A stretch of DNA of 64,000 bases from Flavobacterium sp. (GCF_027490375.1 NZ_JAIXYH010000088.1:1-64000), one strand, 5' to 3'. Shown: positions 1 through 9,604, counted from the stretch's first letter. Numbers and translations are program-made. Notes: generated from the sequence alone by a model not told the origin.

Positions 1-1
1 C

Positions 2-178
2 AAAATCGGTGGTGCAGTTGAAGGTAACGATTTCCGCAGCCCGGATAGAGGCGGCATCCTTTTAATGGAGCAACGCGGAATAAAAAGATACAGCCGAAAG
101 CCGGAAATGCTGCCCAAATTAAACGCATCTGAAACCGTACTTGAACACCTTAACGAATTTTTCTTTAGCCTACTTTAA
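2..178 (+). CDS. C-terminal fragment of an unidentified protein (5' end outside window)
   Basis: A frame open from the left edge ends in TAA at 176-178 after 58 codons. The last residues (LEHLNEFFFSLL) look like an ordinary helical protein tail, but the middle third is the translation of the intergenic-type repeat at about 36-120. Either the repeat has extended the C-terminus of a real gene or the open frame is accidental. I do not recognise a family, and the left-hand context is missing. Confidence 0.3.
   Translation, partial: KIGGAVEGNDFRSPDRGGILLMEQRGIKRYSRKPEMLPKLNASETVLEHLNEFFFSLL
36..120 (+). repeat. Flavobacterial palindromic intergenic repeat, copy A
   Basis: The tract contains AGCCCGGATAGAGGCGGCAT at its left and AAAAAGATACAGCCGAAAGC at its right. 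These arms (GCGGCATCCTTTT against AAAAAGATACAGCCG) can fold back on each other. The same arm motifs recur at 52.6, 54.8 and 56.6 kb, and a diverged version at 18.7 kb. I recall this GCGGCATCC...AGATATAGCGG architecture as common between genes in flavobacterial genomes; its function is unknown to me. Confidence 0.6.
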
Positions 179-317
179 AGATTCACTTGGTATTAACCAA
201 CTATTGTAAATGATTTCTAACTTCAATTTTTCTCTCGAAGTCACGTTATGTAATCAATTCCACCGTCAATAATCGAAGTGAACTGATATTACCGCTTTAA
301 CTTCGGTAAGCAATACG

Positions 318-325
318 TATTTTTG
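318..325 (+). promoter_or_regulatory. -7 box TATTTTTG upstream of menC
   Basis: Exact match to the Bacteroidota -7 consensus TAnnTTTG, ending 16 nt before the menC ATG. No convincing -33 TTTG lies 19 nt upstream. Confidence 0.5.
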
Positions 326-341
326 TGCGTATATACTTGTT

Positions 342-1403
342 ATGGCCGTCACTGCTCGAGCTTATTCGTATTTTTTGAATTTTATAAAACCCGCAGGTAC
401 ATCGCGTGGTGTATTGCTGCAGAAAGAATCGCATTTTATCTTGCTGTCAGATGGCGAGAAATCCGGAATAGGCGAGTGCGGACTGCTACGTGGATTGAGT
501 TACGACGATCGACCAAATTACGTTTCGAAACTCAACGAATTTTGCGATTTAGTGAACTCAGGTACAGCTATTTCGGATTTAGATTTGAATGATTGGCCGT
601 CGATAAATTTCGGATTTGAAATCGCCGGAAAATCACTTAAAGCCGAGAATCCTTTTTTGCTTTTCGACAACGATTTCTCAAGAGGAACGGCTGGGATTCC
701 GATAAATGGTTTGATTTGGATGGGTAGTGCCGACCAAATGAAAGCTGAAGTGGCAGCAAAACTAAACGCCGGCTTTAGTTGTTTGAAATTAAAAGTGGGA
801 GCCTTGGATTTCGACAGTGAACTAGCTATCCTCAAAGAAATTCGCGCTGCGTTTTCGAAAGACACGCTCGAAATCCGCGTAGATGCCAACGGCGCCTTCA
901 GCAAGGAAGAAGCGACATTTAAATTAAACGAACTCGCTAAGTTTGATATCCACAGCATTGAACAACCTATAAAAGCAGGGCAGTGGGAGGAAATGCGAAA
1001 ACTGTGTAGCAAAAATATTCTCCCGATTGCACTTGATGAAGAGTTGATTGGTTTGCAAAACACCAACGAAGTTCTCGACTTTATTGCGCCGCAGTACGCC
1101 ATTTTTAAACCCAGCTTTTTAGGTGGTTGGGAAGCCACCCAGCAATGGATTTTAGCGTGTGAAAACAGACAAATAGGTTGGTGGATTACTTCGGCTTTAG
1201 AAAGTAGCATTGGTTTAAATGCGATAGCGCAATTTACTGCTATTCATAAGAATATAATCCCACAAGGTTTAGGAACAGGAGCGTTGTATGACAATAATTT
1301 CGATTCGCCTTTGGAGGTAAAATCGGGTTTTCTAAACTTCCGATCTACTTTTTCGTGGGAGTTATCCGACGTACTTCGGAACTTCGAAAAAACAGCTTTT
1401 TAG
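342..1403 (+). CDS. menC: o-Succinylbenzoate synthase (enolase superfamily)
   Basis: 353-residue protein that dehydrates SHCHC to o-succinylbenzoate in menaquinone biosynthesis; cytosolic. The enolase-superfamily barrel signatures appear in order: KLKVG (catalytic Lys region), VDANGA and EQP (metal-binding Asp and Glu), DEE, then KPSFLGG and SALESSIGL near the C-terminus. Length fits MenC. The ATG at 342 follows a -7 box by 16 nt, which supports this start. No other men gene is in the window. The last 59 bases overlap the convergent NTF2-like gene. A dipeptide epimerase is the main alternative in this superfamily, but the KPSFLGG/SALESS pair favours MenC. Confidence 0.87.
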   Translation: MAVTARAYSYFLNFIKPAGTSRGVLLQKESHFILLSDGEKSGIGECGLLRGLSYDDRPNYVSKLNEFCDLVNSGTAISDLDLNDWPSINFGFEIAGKSLKAENPFLLFDNDFSRGTAGIPINGLIWMGSADQMKAEVAAKLNAGFSCLKLKVGALDFDSELAILKEIRAAFSKDTLEIRVDANGAFSKEEATFKLNELAKFDIHSIEQPIKAGQWEEMRKLCSKNILPIALDEELIGLQNTNEVLDFIAPQYAIFKPSFLGGWEATQQWILACENRQIGWWITSALESSIGLNAIAQFTAIHKNIIPQGLGTGALYDNNFDSPLEVKSGFLNFRSTFSWELSDVLRNFEKTAF

Positions 1404-1887
1404 ATAACGGATTTTCAGCATCCATTTTTGGATTGGCCAACCAAACGGGATACCGCATTTGTCGTGCTAACATTTTATGCATGAACAAACTGTGACCGAA
1501 AATGAGCCCAAATATTCCGTAGGCTTGACGTGAGAATTGGTACAGATCAATCGAATCGTTCTGACTGATGATTTTGTCTTTGTGGAAGAATAGCTCGGAA
1601 ATTACCTCTAATTTTATGCGAAAACCGTTGCCTGGATAATTGAAATACGAGTAATAGCGCACCACGGCATAATCGATGCCGGCATCTAGAAAATCGTACG
1701 TAAAAAACATTTCTGTTGGCTTGTTAAACCACGTATTTAGAAATCTGAAAAAATCCGAACGATTCATTTCACCAGCAATAATTTCCCAGTACTTGAAATC
1801 GGTGTGCAAAAAAGAATACGCAGCTGCTGCATCTTGCCGCAACCACGCATGAAAATAATTTGCTGCGAGTTCCTGAGTTGTTTGCAT
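1345..1887 (-). CDS. SnoaL/NTF2-like domain protein
   Basis: 180 residues. The N-terminal two thirds read like an NTF2-like cone fold: an amphipathic helix (residues 5-25), HTDFKYWE, then alternating strands including FFTYDFLDAGIDYAVVRYYSY. Members bind small hydrophobic ligands or act as isomerases or polyketide cyclases, and many have no assigned reaction. The last ~20 residues are encoded inside the 3' end of menC on the opposite strand and are low-complexity, so this tail may not be conserved. No operon partner; pit begins on the same strand beyond a terminator. Confidence 0.55.
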   Translation of the reverse strand: MQTTQELAANYFHAWLRQDAAAAYSFLHTDFKYWEIIAGEMNRSDFFRFLNTWFNKPTEMFFTYDFLDAGIDYAVVRYYSYFNYPGNGFRIKLEVISELFFHKDKIISQNDSIDLYQFSRQAYGIFGLIFGHSLFMHKMLARQMRYPVWLANPKMDAENPLSKKLFFRSSEVRRITPTKK

Positions 1888-1969
1888 AAGCGAATGTAAC
1901 CAGACAGTAACAAAAATCGTTGAAATCTGTTAAAAATCCGAGTCTCGCGGCTACTTTTTTTTAACGTAC

Positions 1970-2003
1970 TAAAAACAAAAAATTCGCCCACAGGGAGCGA
2001 ATT
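1970..2003 (-). terminator. Rho-independent terminator of the pit operon
   Basis: Perfect 7-bp stem AATTCGC (1981-1987) / GCGAATT (1997-2003) with a 9-nt loop. On the minus strand it is followed by TTTTTTGTTTTT. It lies 28 nt downstream of the transporter stop codon. Confidence 0.75.
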
Positions 2004-2031
2004 CTTTAATGTTGATATCACTAAAAAAGTT

Positions 2032-3309
2032 CTAGATAAATATTTTTAAGATCCAGTAGATCAAAGCAGCTAAAATCGCCGAAATCGGAATGGTTAAGAC
2101 CCACGCCCAGACTAAACTCACGGTGACACCCCAGCGTACTGCCGAAATACGTTTCGTTAGACCAACACCAATAATCGATCCGGTTATCGTATGTGTTGTT
2201 GAAACAGGGATCTTTAAATGTTCCGTAAAGTAAAGCGTTAATGCACCGGCCGATTCAGCAGCAACTCCTTCAAAGGCGGTTACTTTCGTGATTTTCGACC
2301 CCATGGTTTTTACAATTTTCCAACCGCCGCTAAGTGTACCCAGCGCAATCGCACTGTAACAAGCAAGCGGAATCCATTCCGGCATTTTTCCGGGTGTATC
2401 GTCTTTTGGTAACACTACATCAAGCCATTCCGGCATAGCCGCTTGTGCACTGCCACTTGTATTGATGTACACGGCAACCGCAGCCGCAATGATACCCATT
2501 ACTTTTTGGGAGTCGTTTCCACCATGGCCTAAACTAAATGCCGCGGAAGATATAAGTTGCGTACGCTTCAAAATTACTTCAGCTCTTGAATTGCTCAACG
2601 AACTAAAAACCAAAGCGAAGATGGCTAGCGTAAGAATTATAAACCCAATAAGGAACCATTTGATGTTGTGAGATTCGAAAACAACACTCCAAAACTCCGA
2701 TTCAAATCGCGGTTCTTTTATCTTTTCGTAATAATGTAATTGTGTGGAAATGAACCAAACGGTTAGAATGATAATACCGGCTGTAAACAGTTTGGGCCAA
2801 ATCGATTTTCGAGAGGCATGAAGCAACCAAACGCTGATTAAATATGAAGCCAAAGCACCCACAAAAGGCGCTAGAACGATGAAAGCGATAACGATTGCTA
2901 CGCCTGAAGGTAGACCACCATCTTTAGCGGGAATATACCAGTTTACGACATCGAATCCTGCATGAGCAATCGCCGATCCCGCGAAACCACCAATTAACGT
3001 ATGCGATGAACTGGAGGGAATTCCTTGCCACCACGTAAATAAGTTCCAGATAATCGCTGCAATTACACCCGCAAGGATAACCACTAAGTCGATTTCCATT
3101 GTGTGTGCAGTTTTAGCAACCGTATCTGCAACGCCAAAGCCAAAAACCCAGTAGGCTAAAAAGTTGAAGAACGCAGCCCAAAGCACGGCTTGAAAAGGTG
3201 AAAGTACTTTAGTTGCTACAACAGTTGCAATCGAATTTGCCGCATCGTGAAAGCCATTGATGTAATCAAAAACCAGCGCTAATGCGATAATAATAATGAG
3301 TAATGTCAT
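2032..3309 (-). CDS. PiT-family inorganic phosphate transporter
   Basis: 425 residues, very hydrophobic, about ten membrane segments. PiT carriers import phosphate as a metal-phosphate complex or with a cation. The paired PiT signatures are visible: N-terminal FDYINGFHDAANSIATVVAT (residues 14-33) and the internal repeat SLGHGGNDSQKVMGII (residues 260-275), plus PSSSSHTLIGG and PVSTTHTITGS. It lies 10 nt downstream of the DUF47 gene on the same strand, so the two form an operon. PiT/DUF47 pairing is a standard arrangement in which DUF47 probably modulates the carrier. Confidence 0.93.
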   Translation of the reverse strand: MTLLIIIIALALVFDYINGFHDAANSIATVVATKVLSPFQAVLWAAFFNFLAYWVFGFGVADTVAKTAHTMEIDLVVILAGVIAAIIWNLFTWWQGIPSSSSHTLIGGFAGSAIAHAGFDVVNWYIPAKDGGLPSGVAIVIAFIVLAPFVGALASYLISVWLLHASRKSIWPKLFTAGIIILTVWFISTQLHYYEKIKEPRFESEFWSVVFESHNIKWFLIGFIILTLAIFALVFSSLSNSRAEVILKRTQLISSAAFSLGHGGNDSQKVMGIIAAAVAVYINTSGSAQAAMPEWLDVVLPKDDTPGKMPEWIPLACYSAIALGTLSGGWKIVKTMGSKITKVTAFEGVAAESAGALTLYFTEHLKIPVSTTHTITGSIIGVGLTKRISAVRWGVTVSLVWAWVLTIPISAILAALIYWILKIFI

Positions 3310-3319
3310 CGCGCTTTAA

Positions 3320-3964
3320 TTACGAATGTTTAACGGCAATACCTTCTAGAACGCTGGCGACACTCTTACACTTATCAGCAGCCGATTCCAAAACCGAAAG
3401 AACTTCTTTGTATTTAATGATGTTCTTCGCGTCGTTTTCATTCTCAAATAAATCAGCAACAGCTTTATCGTAAACGGCATCCGACTTATTTTCTAGTTTT
3501 TGAATTTTCAAACAAGCATCAGTAATGCGTTTGATTTTCTTTAAATCGCGCAATTCTTGAACCGCATAATCGATACTTTGACAAGCTTCTAGATTGATTT
3601 CAGTTAATTTACGAATCGATTTTGTGATTTTATCTACGTGATACAAACGCATTCTGCTCGCTGCGCCGTACAAATTTCCAGTGATGTTGTCTATGGCAGT
3701 AATCAGAGCATAAATATCTTCACGATCAAACGGAGTGATAAAATTGCGACTTAACTCAAGGTTTACTTGTCGTGTAATGTCTTCTGCTACTTGTTCGAAC
3801 TCCTCAATTTTTTGATAAACAGTAACGCGTTCAGAAGGAGGGAGGTTAACCACTTCATGCAAGGCCGAAGCCATTAGAATCAGATTTGCGGTTGCTTGCT
3901 CAAAAAGCGGGAAAAACTTCTTGTCCTTAGGAACTAAAAATTGAAAGAAATTGTTTACGGTCAT
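3320..3964 (-). CDS. DUF47 (PhoU-like) phosphate transport regulator
   Basis: 214 residues, almost entirely helical, fitting the PhoU-like three-helix-bundle repeats of the DUF47/TIGR00153 family. Characteristic stretches are PKDKKFFPLFEQ near the start, TPFDREDIYALITAID around residue 78, and LENKSDAVYDKAVADLF around residue 150, which carries the acidic metal-binding positions of PhoU-type folds. First gene of the pit operon (10-nt gap), so probably an accessory or regulatory subunit of that transporter rather than of an ABC phosphate system, which is absent here. Confidence 0.9.
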   Translation of the reverse strand: MTVNNFFQFLVPKDKKFFPLFEQATANLILMASALHEVVNLPPSERVTVYQKIEEFEQVAEDITRQVNLELSRNFITPFDREDIYALITAIDNITGNLYGAASRMRLYHVDKITKSIRKLTEINLEACQSIDYAVQELRDLKKIKRITDACLKIQKLENKSDAVYDKAVADLFENENDAKNIIKYKEVLSVLESAADKCKSVASVLEGIAVKHS

Positions 3965-4122
3965 GATAAGGCATGTTTTACGGCTGCAAAAGTATCGCTA
4001 CCATGTTAAGTTAACGTTAACTAATCTATTAACTTTAGATTACTTGAACGTCTAATTCAAAAATCTTCCAGAAACATTCCCGAATTACATAAATTAGCGA
4101 ACACTAAACTAGCAGTTAACGT

Positions 4123-5751
4123 ATGGATTTGACCTTCAATAAAAACGAAGATTACAACAGACTTTTACTTTCCGAACTCAAACAAAAGTACGCAAAAGTT
4201 AAGCTCGGCGGCGGCCAAAAACGCATTGAAAAATTACACGGCGAAGGAAAATTAACTGCTCGTGAACGCATTGATTATCTGTTAGATGATAAAACAAACA
4301 GCATTGAAATTGGTGCTTTTGTTGGCGATGAAATGTACGAAGAACATGGAGGTTGCCCGAGCGGAGGCGTTGTAATTAAAATCGGCTATGTATCCGGAAA
4401 ACTGTGCATAGTTGTTGCGAACGACGCCACCGTAAAAGCGGGTGCTTGGTTTCCGATTACCGGCAAAAAGAACCTACGCGCACAAGAAATTGCGATGGAA
4501 AATCGACTTCCGATCATTTATTTGGTCGATTCTGCCGGTGTTTACTTGCCTTTACAAGATGAAATTTTCCCAGATAAAGAACATTTCGGACGCATTTTCA
4601 GGAATAATGCGATTATGAGTAGCATGGGAATCACGCAAATTGCCGCTGTTATGGGAAGTTGCGTAGCTGGAGGCGCGTACTTGCCGATTATGTCGGACGA
4701 AGCTTTAATTGTTGATAAAACCGGCAGTATTTTTCTTGCTGGAAGTTACCTAGTAAAAGCAGCTATTGGTGAAAAAATCGATAATGAAACGCTTGGTGGT
4801 GCGACAACACATTGTGAAATTTCGGGCGTAACGGATTTCAAGGCGAAAGGCGATCACGATGCCTTAAATCGAATCAAACGAATCGTTTCCAAAATCGGCG
4901 ATTTCGAAAAAGCCGGATTTAACCGCGAGAAAAGTGCACCACCAAAAGCCGATCCAAAAGAGATTTACGGAATTCTTCCCAAATCCAGATCCGATCAGTA
5001 CGATATGGTGAGTATATTAGAACGGTTGGTTGACAATTCGGAATTGGATTACTATAAAGAAGGTTACGGACAATCGATCATCACAGCTTACGCTCGTATC
5101 GACGGTTGGGCTGTTGGAATTGTTGCCAACCAACGCAAAGTCGTTAAGTCTAAAAAAGGCGAAATGCAGTTTGGAGGCGTCATTTATTCCGATTCGGCAG
5201 ATAAGGCAACACGTTTTATCGCTAATTGCAATCAAAAGAAAATTCCGTTGGTTTTTGTTCAAGATGTGACGGGTTTTATGGTAGGAAGCAAATCGGAACA
5301 CGGCGGAATCATCAAAGATGGAGCAAAAATGGTAAATGCCGTTTCGAACTCGGTGGTTCCTAAATTTACGGTAATCGTTGGAAATAGTTACGGCGCCGGA
5401 AATTATGCTATGTGCGGAAAAGCGTATGATCCGCGATTAATCTTTGCTTGGCCAAGTGCCGAATTAGCGGTAATGGGCGGAACACAAGCTGCAAAAGTGC
5501 TGATGCAAATTGAAGCGGCTGCGCTTAAAGCGAAAGGTGAAATTGTTGATGCCGAAAAAGAACAAGCTTTGTTTGAAAAGATAAAATCGAAATACGACAA
5601 GCAAGTTTCGCCATACTACGCTGCTGCACGTTTGTGGACCGATGCAATTATAGATCCGCTCGACACACGAACTTGGATTTCGATGGGAATCGAAGCAGCA
5701 AACAACGCACCGATCGAGAAAAAGTTTAATCTGGGTGTTATTCAAACCTAA
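4123..5751 (+). CDS. Acyl-CoA carboxylase beta subunit (carboxyltransferase)
   Basis: 542 residues with two crotonase-like carboxyltransferase halves. The N-terminal half has LTARERIDYLLD, SAGVYLPLQ and FGRIFRNNA; the C-terminal half has FVQDVTGFMVGS, GAGNYAMCGKAYDPR and WPSAELAVMGG. This is the subunit moving carboxybiotin's CO2 onto a short acyl-CoA. The PDKEHFGRIFRNNA segment most resembles methylcrotonoyl-CoA carboxylase beta (leucine degradation), although propionyl-CoA carboxylase is possible. No biotin carboxylase/BCCP subunit lies next to it, so its partner must be encoded elsewhere. The S41 peptidase follows after 8 nt, probably by read-through transcription rather than shared function. 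Confidence 0.9.
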   Translation: MDLTFNKNEDYNRLLLSELKQKYAKVKLGGGQKRIEKLHGEGKLTARERIDYLLDDKTNSIEIGAFVGDEMYEEHGGCPSGGVVIKIGYVSGKLCIVVANDATVKAGAWFPITGKKNLRAQEIAMENRLPIIYLVDSAGVYLPLQDEIFPDKEHFGRIFRNNAIMSSMGITQIAAVMGSCVAGGAYLPIMSDEALIVDKTGSIFLAGSYLVKAAIGEKIDNETLGGATTHCEISGVTDFKAKGDHDALNRIKRIVSKIGDFEKAGFNREKSAPPKADPKEIYGILPKSRSDQYDMVSILERLVDNSELDYYKEGYGQSIITAYARIDGWAVGIVANQRKVVKSKKGEMQFGGVIYSDSADKATRFIANCNQKKIPLVFVQDVTGFMVGSKSEHGGIIKDGAKMVNAVSNSVVPKFTVIVGNSYGAGNYAMCGKAYDPRLIFAWPSAELAVMGGTQAAKVLMQIEAAALKAKGEIVDAEKEQALFEKIKSKYDKQVSPYYAAARLWTDAIIDPLDTRTWISMGIEAANNAPIEKKFNLGVIQT

Positions 5752-5759
5752 GAGAGTTT

Positions 5760-7316
5760 ATGAAGCGAATTTTATTTGCTGCGGCAGTACTGCTAGCTAG
5801 TTGTGGAAGTACGCAACAATACAACGCCAAAATAAGTACTGATATTCAGCCAAACGAACTGAAAGCCGATGTTAAAAAAGCCTATAGAAATTTAAAAAAG
5901 TATCAAGCTGATTTAGATTGGTACATCAGCGAAAGCGATTTTAAATTCAAAATAGACAGCTTTACCAATACGCTTTCTAAACCCATGAAACCGTACGAGT
6001 TTTACACGCAGCTAGCGCCTGTAGTAAATTCAATTCGGCAAGGACATTTGTCGGTGGTGCCTCCTAGAAAAAGACTTTCAAAAGTCGAAACCAAGATTCT
6101 CAATTCAAAAGGAAAAGGGCCGTTTTCTCAATTGGAATTTCAATGGCTGGACGGGAAATTATTCGTCACAAAAAACGCCTCTAAAGACTCGACAATAGCA
6201 ATCGGAACGCGCGTTTTGGCTATCAATAAGGAAAGTGTTACTGATTTATATGCGAAATATTCGCGTTTGTACACTTCCGATGGTTACAATAGAACATTTA
6301 TCGATGAGCGGTTTGGGAATCTATTTTCCACGTACTACACTGTGGAACACGGTTTACAAGACAGCGTTACTTATACTTTAAGCTTCCGCGACAGCGTATT
6401 CCAAAAAGTTCTCATTCGCGAAGCTAAAGCAGCAAAAGAAGAGAAAACAACTGAAACTAAAATTTCGAATAAGGAGCGTAAGAAAGAACTCAAAGAAAAA
6501 CACCGAAAAAATAGGTATTACGGGTACAATCCGGTCACGGAAACCTACAACCGTTCTTTTTCAATCGTAACAACCGATTCGACTACGGCCGTGATGAAAA
6601 TTCGAGGCTTTTCGATTGGGAAGTACGAGGATTTTTACAAAGACGCCTTTATTGCTTTAAAACAGAAAAAAATAAAGAATCTGATCATCGATTTGCGAGA
6701 CAATCCCGGCGGCCGACTTTCAGAAATTGGCTATCTGTATTCGTATCTTTCAAAAGAACCATACGTTTTTTGCGATCGAACGGAAGTTGCTGGAAAAACT
6801 TCGCTTTTCAAAGCCGATTATTTTAAAGGAGGGAATCTGCTTCGGAAAACGCTTGCTTTAATCGGAGCACCGTTTTACTATACGTATAACTTCTTCAAAG
6901 TACGAAAAGGTTCCGATGGAAAATATTACTATCGAGGTCCGGAGCACAAGAAAAGAAAACCAAGAGCAACGGCTTTTGATGGAACGGTTTATGTATTGAT
7001 AAACGGAGGTAGTTTTTCTGCTTCCTGCATTATATCATCTAATTTAAAAGGTAGTAAACGAGCCGTTTTTATTGGTCAGGAAACAGGAGGTGCCTACAAC
7101 GGAACCGTAGCGGGCAGAATGCCACTTGTGCGTCTTAAAAATTCAGAAATTTATTTGCGTTTAGGTTTGATGAAGATCGTCCCAACCTGCAAAACAGCTG
7201 AGGAAGGACGCGGAATTTTCCCTGATTATGAGACTAAAATTACAGTCGATGATTTGATAGCTAAACGCGATGTTGAAATGGAAAAAGCCTTAGAATTGAT
7301 TAAATTGAACAAATGA
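5760..7316 (+). CDS. S41-family peptidase, predicted lipoprotein
   Basis: 518 residues. A lipobox (LLASCGS, Cys15) points to an envelope lipoprotein. The C-terminal protease core has NLIIDLRDNPGGRLSEIGYL (about residue 300), then INGGSFSASCII with the probable nucleophile near residue 418, and IGQETGGAYNGT. The last motif is of the GETTGGG type rather than the CtpA type with its Lys, so a Ser-Lys CtpA mechanism is not supported. A charged KERKKELKEKHRKNR insert lies near residue 240. Substrate unknown; perhaps envelope peptide turnover. It overlaps the next gene by 4 nt, coupling it to the M1 peptidase. Confidence 0.85.
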   Translation: MKRILFAAAVLLASCGSTQQYNAKISTDIQPNELKADVKKAYRNLKKYQADLDWYISESDFKFKIDSFTNTLSKPMKPYEFYTQLAPVVNSIRQGHLSVVPPRKRLSKVETKILNSKGKGPFSQLEFQWLDGKLFVTKNASKDSTIAIGTRVLAINKESVTDLYAKYSRLYTSDGYNRTFIDERFGNLFSTYYTVEHGLQDSVTYTLSFRDSVFQKVLIREAKAAKEEKTTETKISNKERKKELKEKHRKNRYYGYNPVTETYNRSFSIVTTDSTTAVMKIRGFSIGKYEDFYKDAFIALKQKKIKNLIIDLRDNPGGRLSEIGYLYSYLSKEPYVFCDRTEVAGKTSLFKADYFKGGNLLRKTLALIGAPFYYTYNFFKVRKGSDGKYYYRGPEHKKRKPRATAFDGTVYVLINGGSFSASCIISSNLKGSKRAVFIGQETGGAYNGTVAGRMPLVRLKNSEIYLRLGLMKIVPTCKTAEEGRGIFPDYETKITVDDLIAKRDVEMEKALELIKLNK

Positions 7317-8914
7317 GATTATTAATTTTTGCGCTGCTTGCAAGCGTTTTATCTAGTTTTTCACAAACGAAAAAAGATTCGCTGAAAGGCGGTTTGCGCC
7401 CCGAACGTATAAACTACGATGTACTGCATTACGACTTAAATATTCACTTGGATGTTCCTAGCAAGTCGGTTTCGGGTTTCAATACCATTCGAGCGAAAGT
7501 ACAAGCGCAAACTCGTGAAATTCAAATTGATTTAGCTGAAAATCTTGTCCTAGATTCCATCATTCTCAATAAACAAAAATGTACTTATAAACGTATCGAA
7601 GGCGCTGTATTTGTTGCGATTCCTATTTCGACTGTGGTTGAAGAGCGCGAAATTGAGGTGTATTATCACGGAAATCCGATTGTTGCCAGAAATGCGCCTT
7701 GGGATGGTGGTTTGGTATTTAGAAAAAGTAAGTCCGGAGACCCTTTTGTAGGCGTTGCCGTGCAAGGTTTGGGAGCCAGTGCGTGGTTTCCGTGCAAAGA
7801 CTCTCAGTCCGACGAACCTGATTTTGGTGTCGATTTCCAAATGTCGACTTCCGAAAATCTACCTTTGGTATCAAATGGCCGGTTGATTTCCAATAGTCAG
7901 CTTAAAAACGGGCACACCATTTGGCATTGGCGTGTTACCGAACCAATAAATGCTTATAACATTACGTTTTATTTGGGGAAATTTCAGCGCTTTCAAGAAG
8001 TGCACAAAGGATTGGATTTAGATTTTTGGATGTTGGAAGAGAACGCTTCGAAATTCCCGCAATTTAAAGACGAAACTATTAAAATGCTCGATTGTTTTAA
8101 TGCGGCTTTTGGCGAATATCCGTTTAGTAAAGACGGATTCAAACTGGTCGAAGCTCCTTATTTAGGTATGGAACATCAGAGTGCTGTTGCTTACGGAAAT
8201 CGCTATTCAAAAGGATATGCGGGTAACGATTTGTCGCGATCAGGTGCCGGTATGTTGTTTGATTTTATTTTGGTACATGAAGCTGGACACGAGTGGTTTG
8301 GAAACAGCATCACCACAAAAGACATTGCCGATATGTGGGTGCACGAAGGTTTTACAACTTATAGCGAAATTGTTTATTTGGAGTGTGCCGAAGGAAAAGA
8401 TGCAGCCTATCAATATTTAGACGGAATTAAAGATCTCATAGGAAACGATATTCCAATTATTGGTCGTTACGGCATTAATGAAGAAGGTTCGGGCGATATG
8501 TATTTTAAAGGTGCGAACATCATTCAAACGATTCGAAATCACATGAACGATGATGCAAAGTTCAAGGAAGCACTAAAAAAAATGTGTCTCACGTACCAAA
8601 AGCAAATCGTAACTTCTGCTGAAATTGAAGACTTCTGGAGCCGAGAAACTGCTTCAAATCTTAAACCAGTGTTCGATTTTTATCTACGAACTACCGAAAT
8701 TCCGAAATTGGAAGTTAAAATCGAAAAATCAAAGCTCAAATACCGCTGGCTAAATGTTCCTGCCGATTTTGTGCTTCGCGTTCCGGTGCTCGTAGACAAT
8801 GTATTAGTACTACTAGAAGTTGAAACGAAGGAAAAATCAGTTTCTATTCCTAAAAATACAAAATCTGTGCAACACGTCAAAGGAGCATCTTTGGTAAAGC
8901 TCATCGTTCGTTAA
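7313..8914 (+). CDS. M1-family metallopeptidase (aminopeptidase fold), exported
   Basis: 533 residues with an N-terminal signal peptide (LLIFALLASVLSSFSQ). The substrate-recognition strand reads LGMEHQSAVAYGN in place of GAMEN, and the zinc site is HEAGHEWFGNS with the third ligand in HEGFTTYSE, giving HExxH-(18)-E. The protein stops after a short C-terminal beta segment, lacking the long helical ERAP1-type domain, as is usual for short bacterial M1 enzymes. It probably trims N-terminal residues from peptides in the periplasm or outside the cell. Its ATG overlaps the S41 stop (ATGA), so both peptidases are co-translated. Confidence 0.9.
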   Translation: MRLLIFALLASVLSSFSQTKKDSLKGGLRPERINYDVLHYDLNIHLDVPSKSVSGFNTIRAKVQAQTREIQIDLAENLVLDSIILNKQKCTYKRIEGAVFVAIPISTVVEEREIEVYYHGNPIVARNAPWDGGLVFRKSKSGDPFVGVAVQGLGASAWFPCKDSQSDEPDFGVDFQMSTSENLPLVSNGRLISNSQLKNGHTIWHWRVTEPINAYNITFYLGKFQRFQEVHKGLDLDFWMLEENASKFPQFKDETIKMLDCFNAAFGEYPFSKDGFKLVEAPYLGMEHQSAVAYGNRYSKGYAGNDLSRSGAGMLFDFILVHEAGHEWFGNSITTKDIADMWVHEGFTTYSEIVYLECAEGKDAAYQYLDGIKDLIGNDIPIIGRYGINEEGSGDMYFKGANIIQTIRNHMNDDAKFKEALKKMCLTYQKQIVTSAEIEDFWSRETASNLKPVFDFYLRTTEIPKLEVKIEKSKLKYRWLNVPADFVLRVPVLVDNVLVLLEVETKEKSVSIPKNTKSVQHVKGASLVKLIVR

Positions 8915-8992
8915 TTGGTTAATAAGATGTTTAAAACATCTGAACAGCAGTGAAATGTGCAACGGCTTCTTTCGTAATTTTAAAAGAAAAAG

Positions 8993-9397
8993 ATGGAAGC
9001 CAGGGATCAATTTCTAACCGATTTCCGCGGTCCGACGCTCGGAAGTATCCAGCCTAATTCGTCGGCCGACGAGATTTTTCAAAACGCCACCTTACGACCT
9101 ATCCTCAAATTGCAAAACAATCTATTTATAGCTGTTTTCAAAAACTACATCAGTAAGAGTAAGGTCGATTTTGCGCAACTTTCAGTTGAAAAGAAACTAC
9201 AATTTATAGAACACAGCATTCAACGCGATATCAAATTCAGAAATGCGTTAAAAGGAATGGTCATTGCTCTTTTTACCGAAGCAGAATTTGAGACGTACAT
9301 CAAAAATTCGTCCGCACTTAACAAAAGAATGATGGGGATGCTGATCGAACGTTTAAAGAATCAAGTGCAGCTTTTCGACCTGCAAACCGCGTTTTAG
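8993..9397 (+). CDS. Conserved hypothetical protein, 134 residues
   Basis: Soluble, mainly helical and without cysteines. The first 40 residues are polar (TDFRGPTLGSIQPNSSADEIFQNATLR is split by prolines), followed by helices around KLQFIEHSIQRDIKFRNALKGMVIALF. I recall short proteins of this type being mislabelled glyoxalase in flavobacteria; no glyoxalase motif is present. It stands alone between the M1 gene (78-nt gap) and a strong terminator. Confidence 0.6.
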   Translation: MEARDQFLTDFRGPTLGSIQPNSSADEIFQNATLRPILKLQNNLFIAVFKNYISKSKVDFAQLSVEKKLQFIEHSIQRDIKFRNALKGMVIALFTEAEFETYIKNSSALNKRMMGMLIERLKNQVQLFDLQTAF

Positions 9398-9447
9398 AGT
9401 AAAATTTCCATGTGAAGCGCAGCGTTTTCAAGCAATCGAAAGGCGAC

Positions 9448-9482
9448 GCAACTGCATATCTTTTGGCAGTTGCATATTTTTT
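9448..9482 (+). terminator. Rho-independent terminator
   Basis: Perfect 8-bp stem GCAACTGC (9448-9455) / GCAGTTGC (9466-9473), 10-nt loop, then ATATTTTTT. It lies about 50 nt past the 134-residue gene. Confidence 0.8.
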
Positions 9483-9604
9483 ATTGACTTCCTTAATATA
9501 TTTCGAATTTGCTAGGCTTTTTATAGATAATCTGATAATAATAAGCCGTTGTGCGCTTTTTTTCGATTGAATTGATTAAACTTGTCTAGAACGAATCACA
9601 AACT

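Noticed and set aside
518-1210. 230-codon frame antisense to menC
   Set aside because: Shadow of a gene with clear catalytic motifs; Ser/Lys-rich composition.
1764-2021. 85-codon minus-strand frame between pit and the NTF2-like gene
   Set aside because: It begins in the pit terminator and overlaps the NTF2-like gene in another frame.
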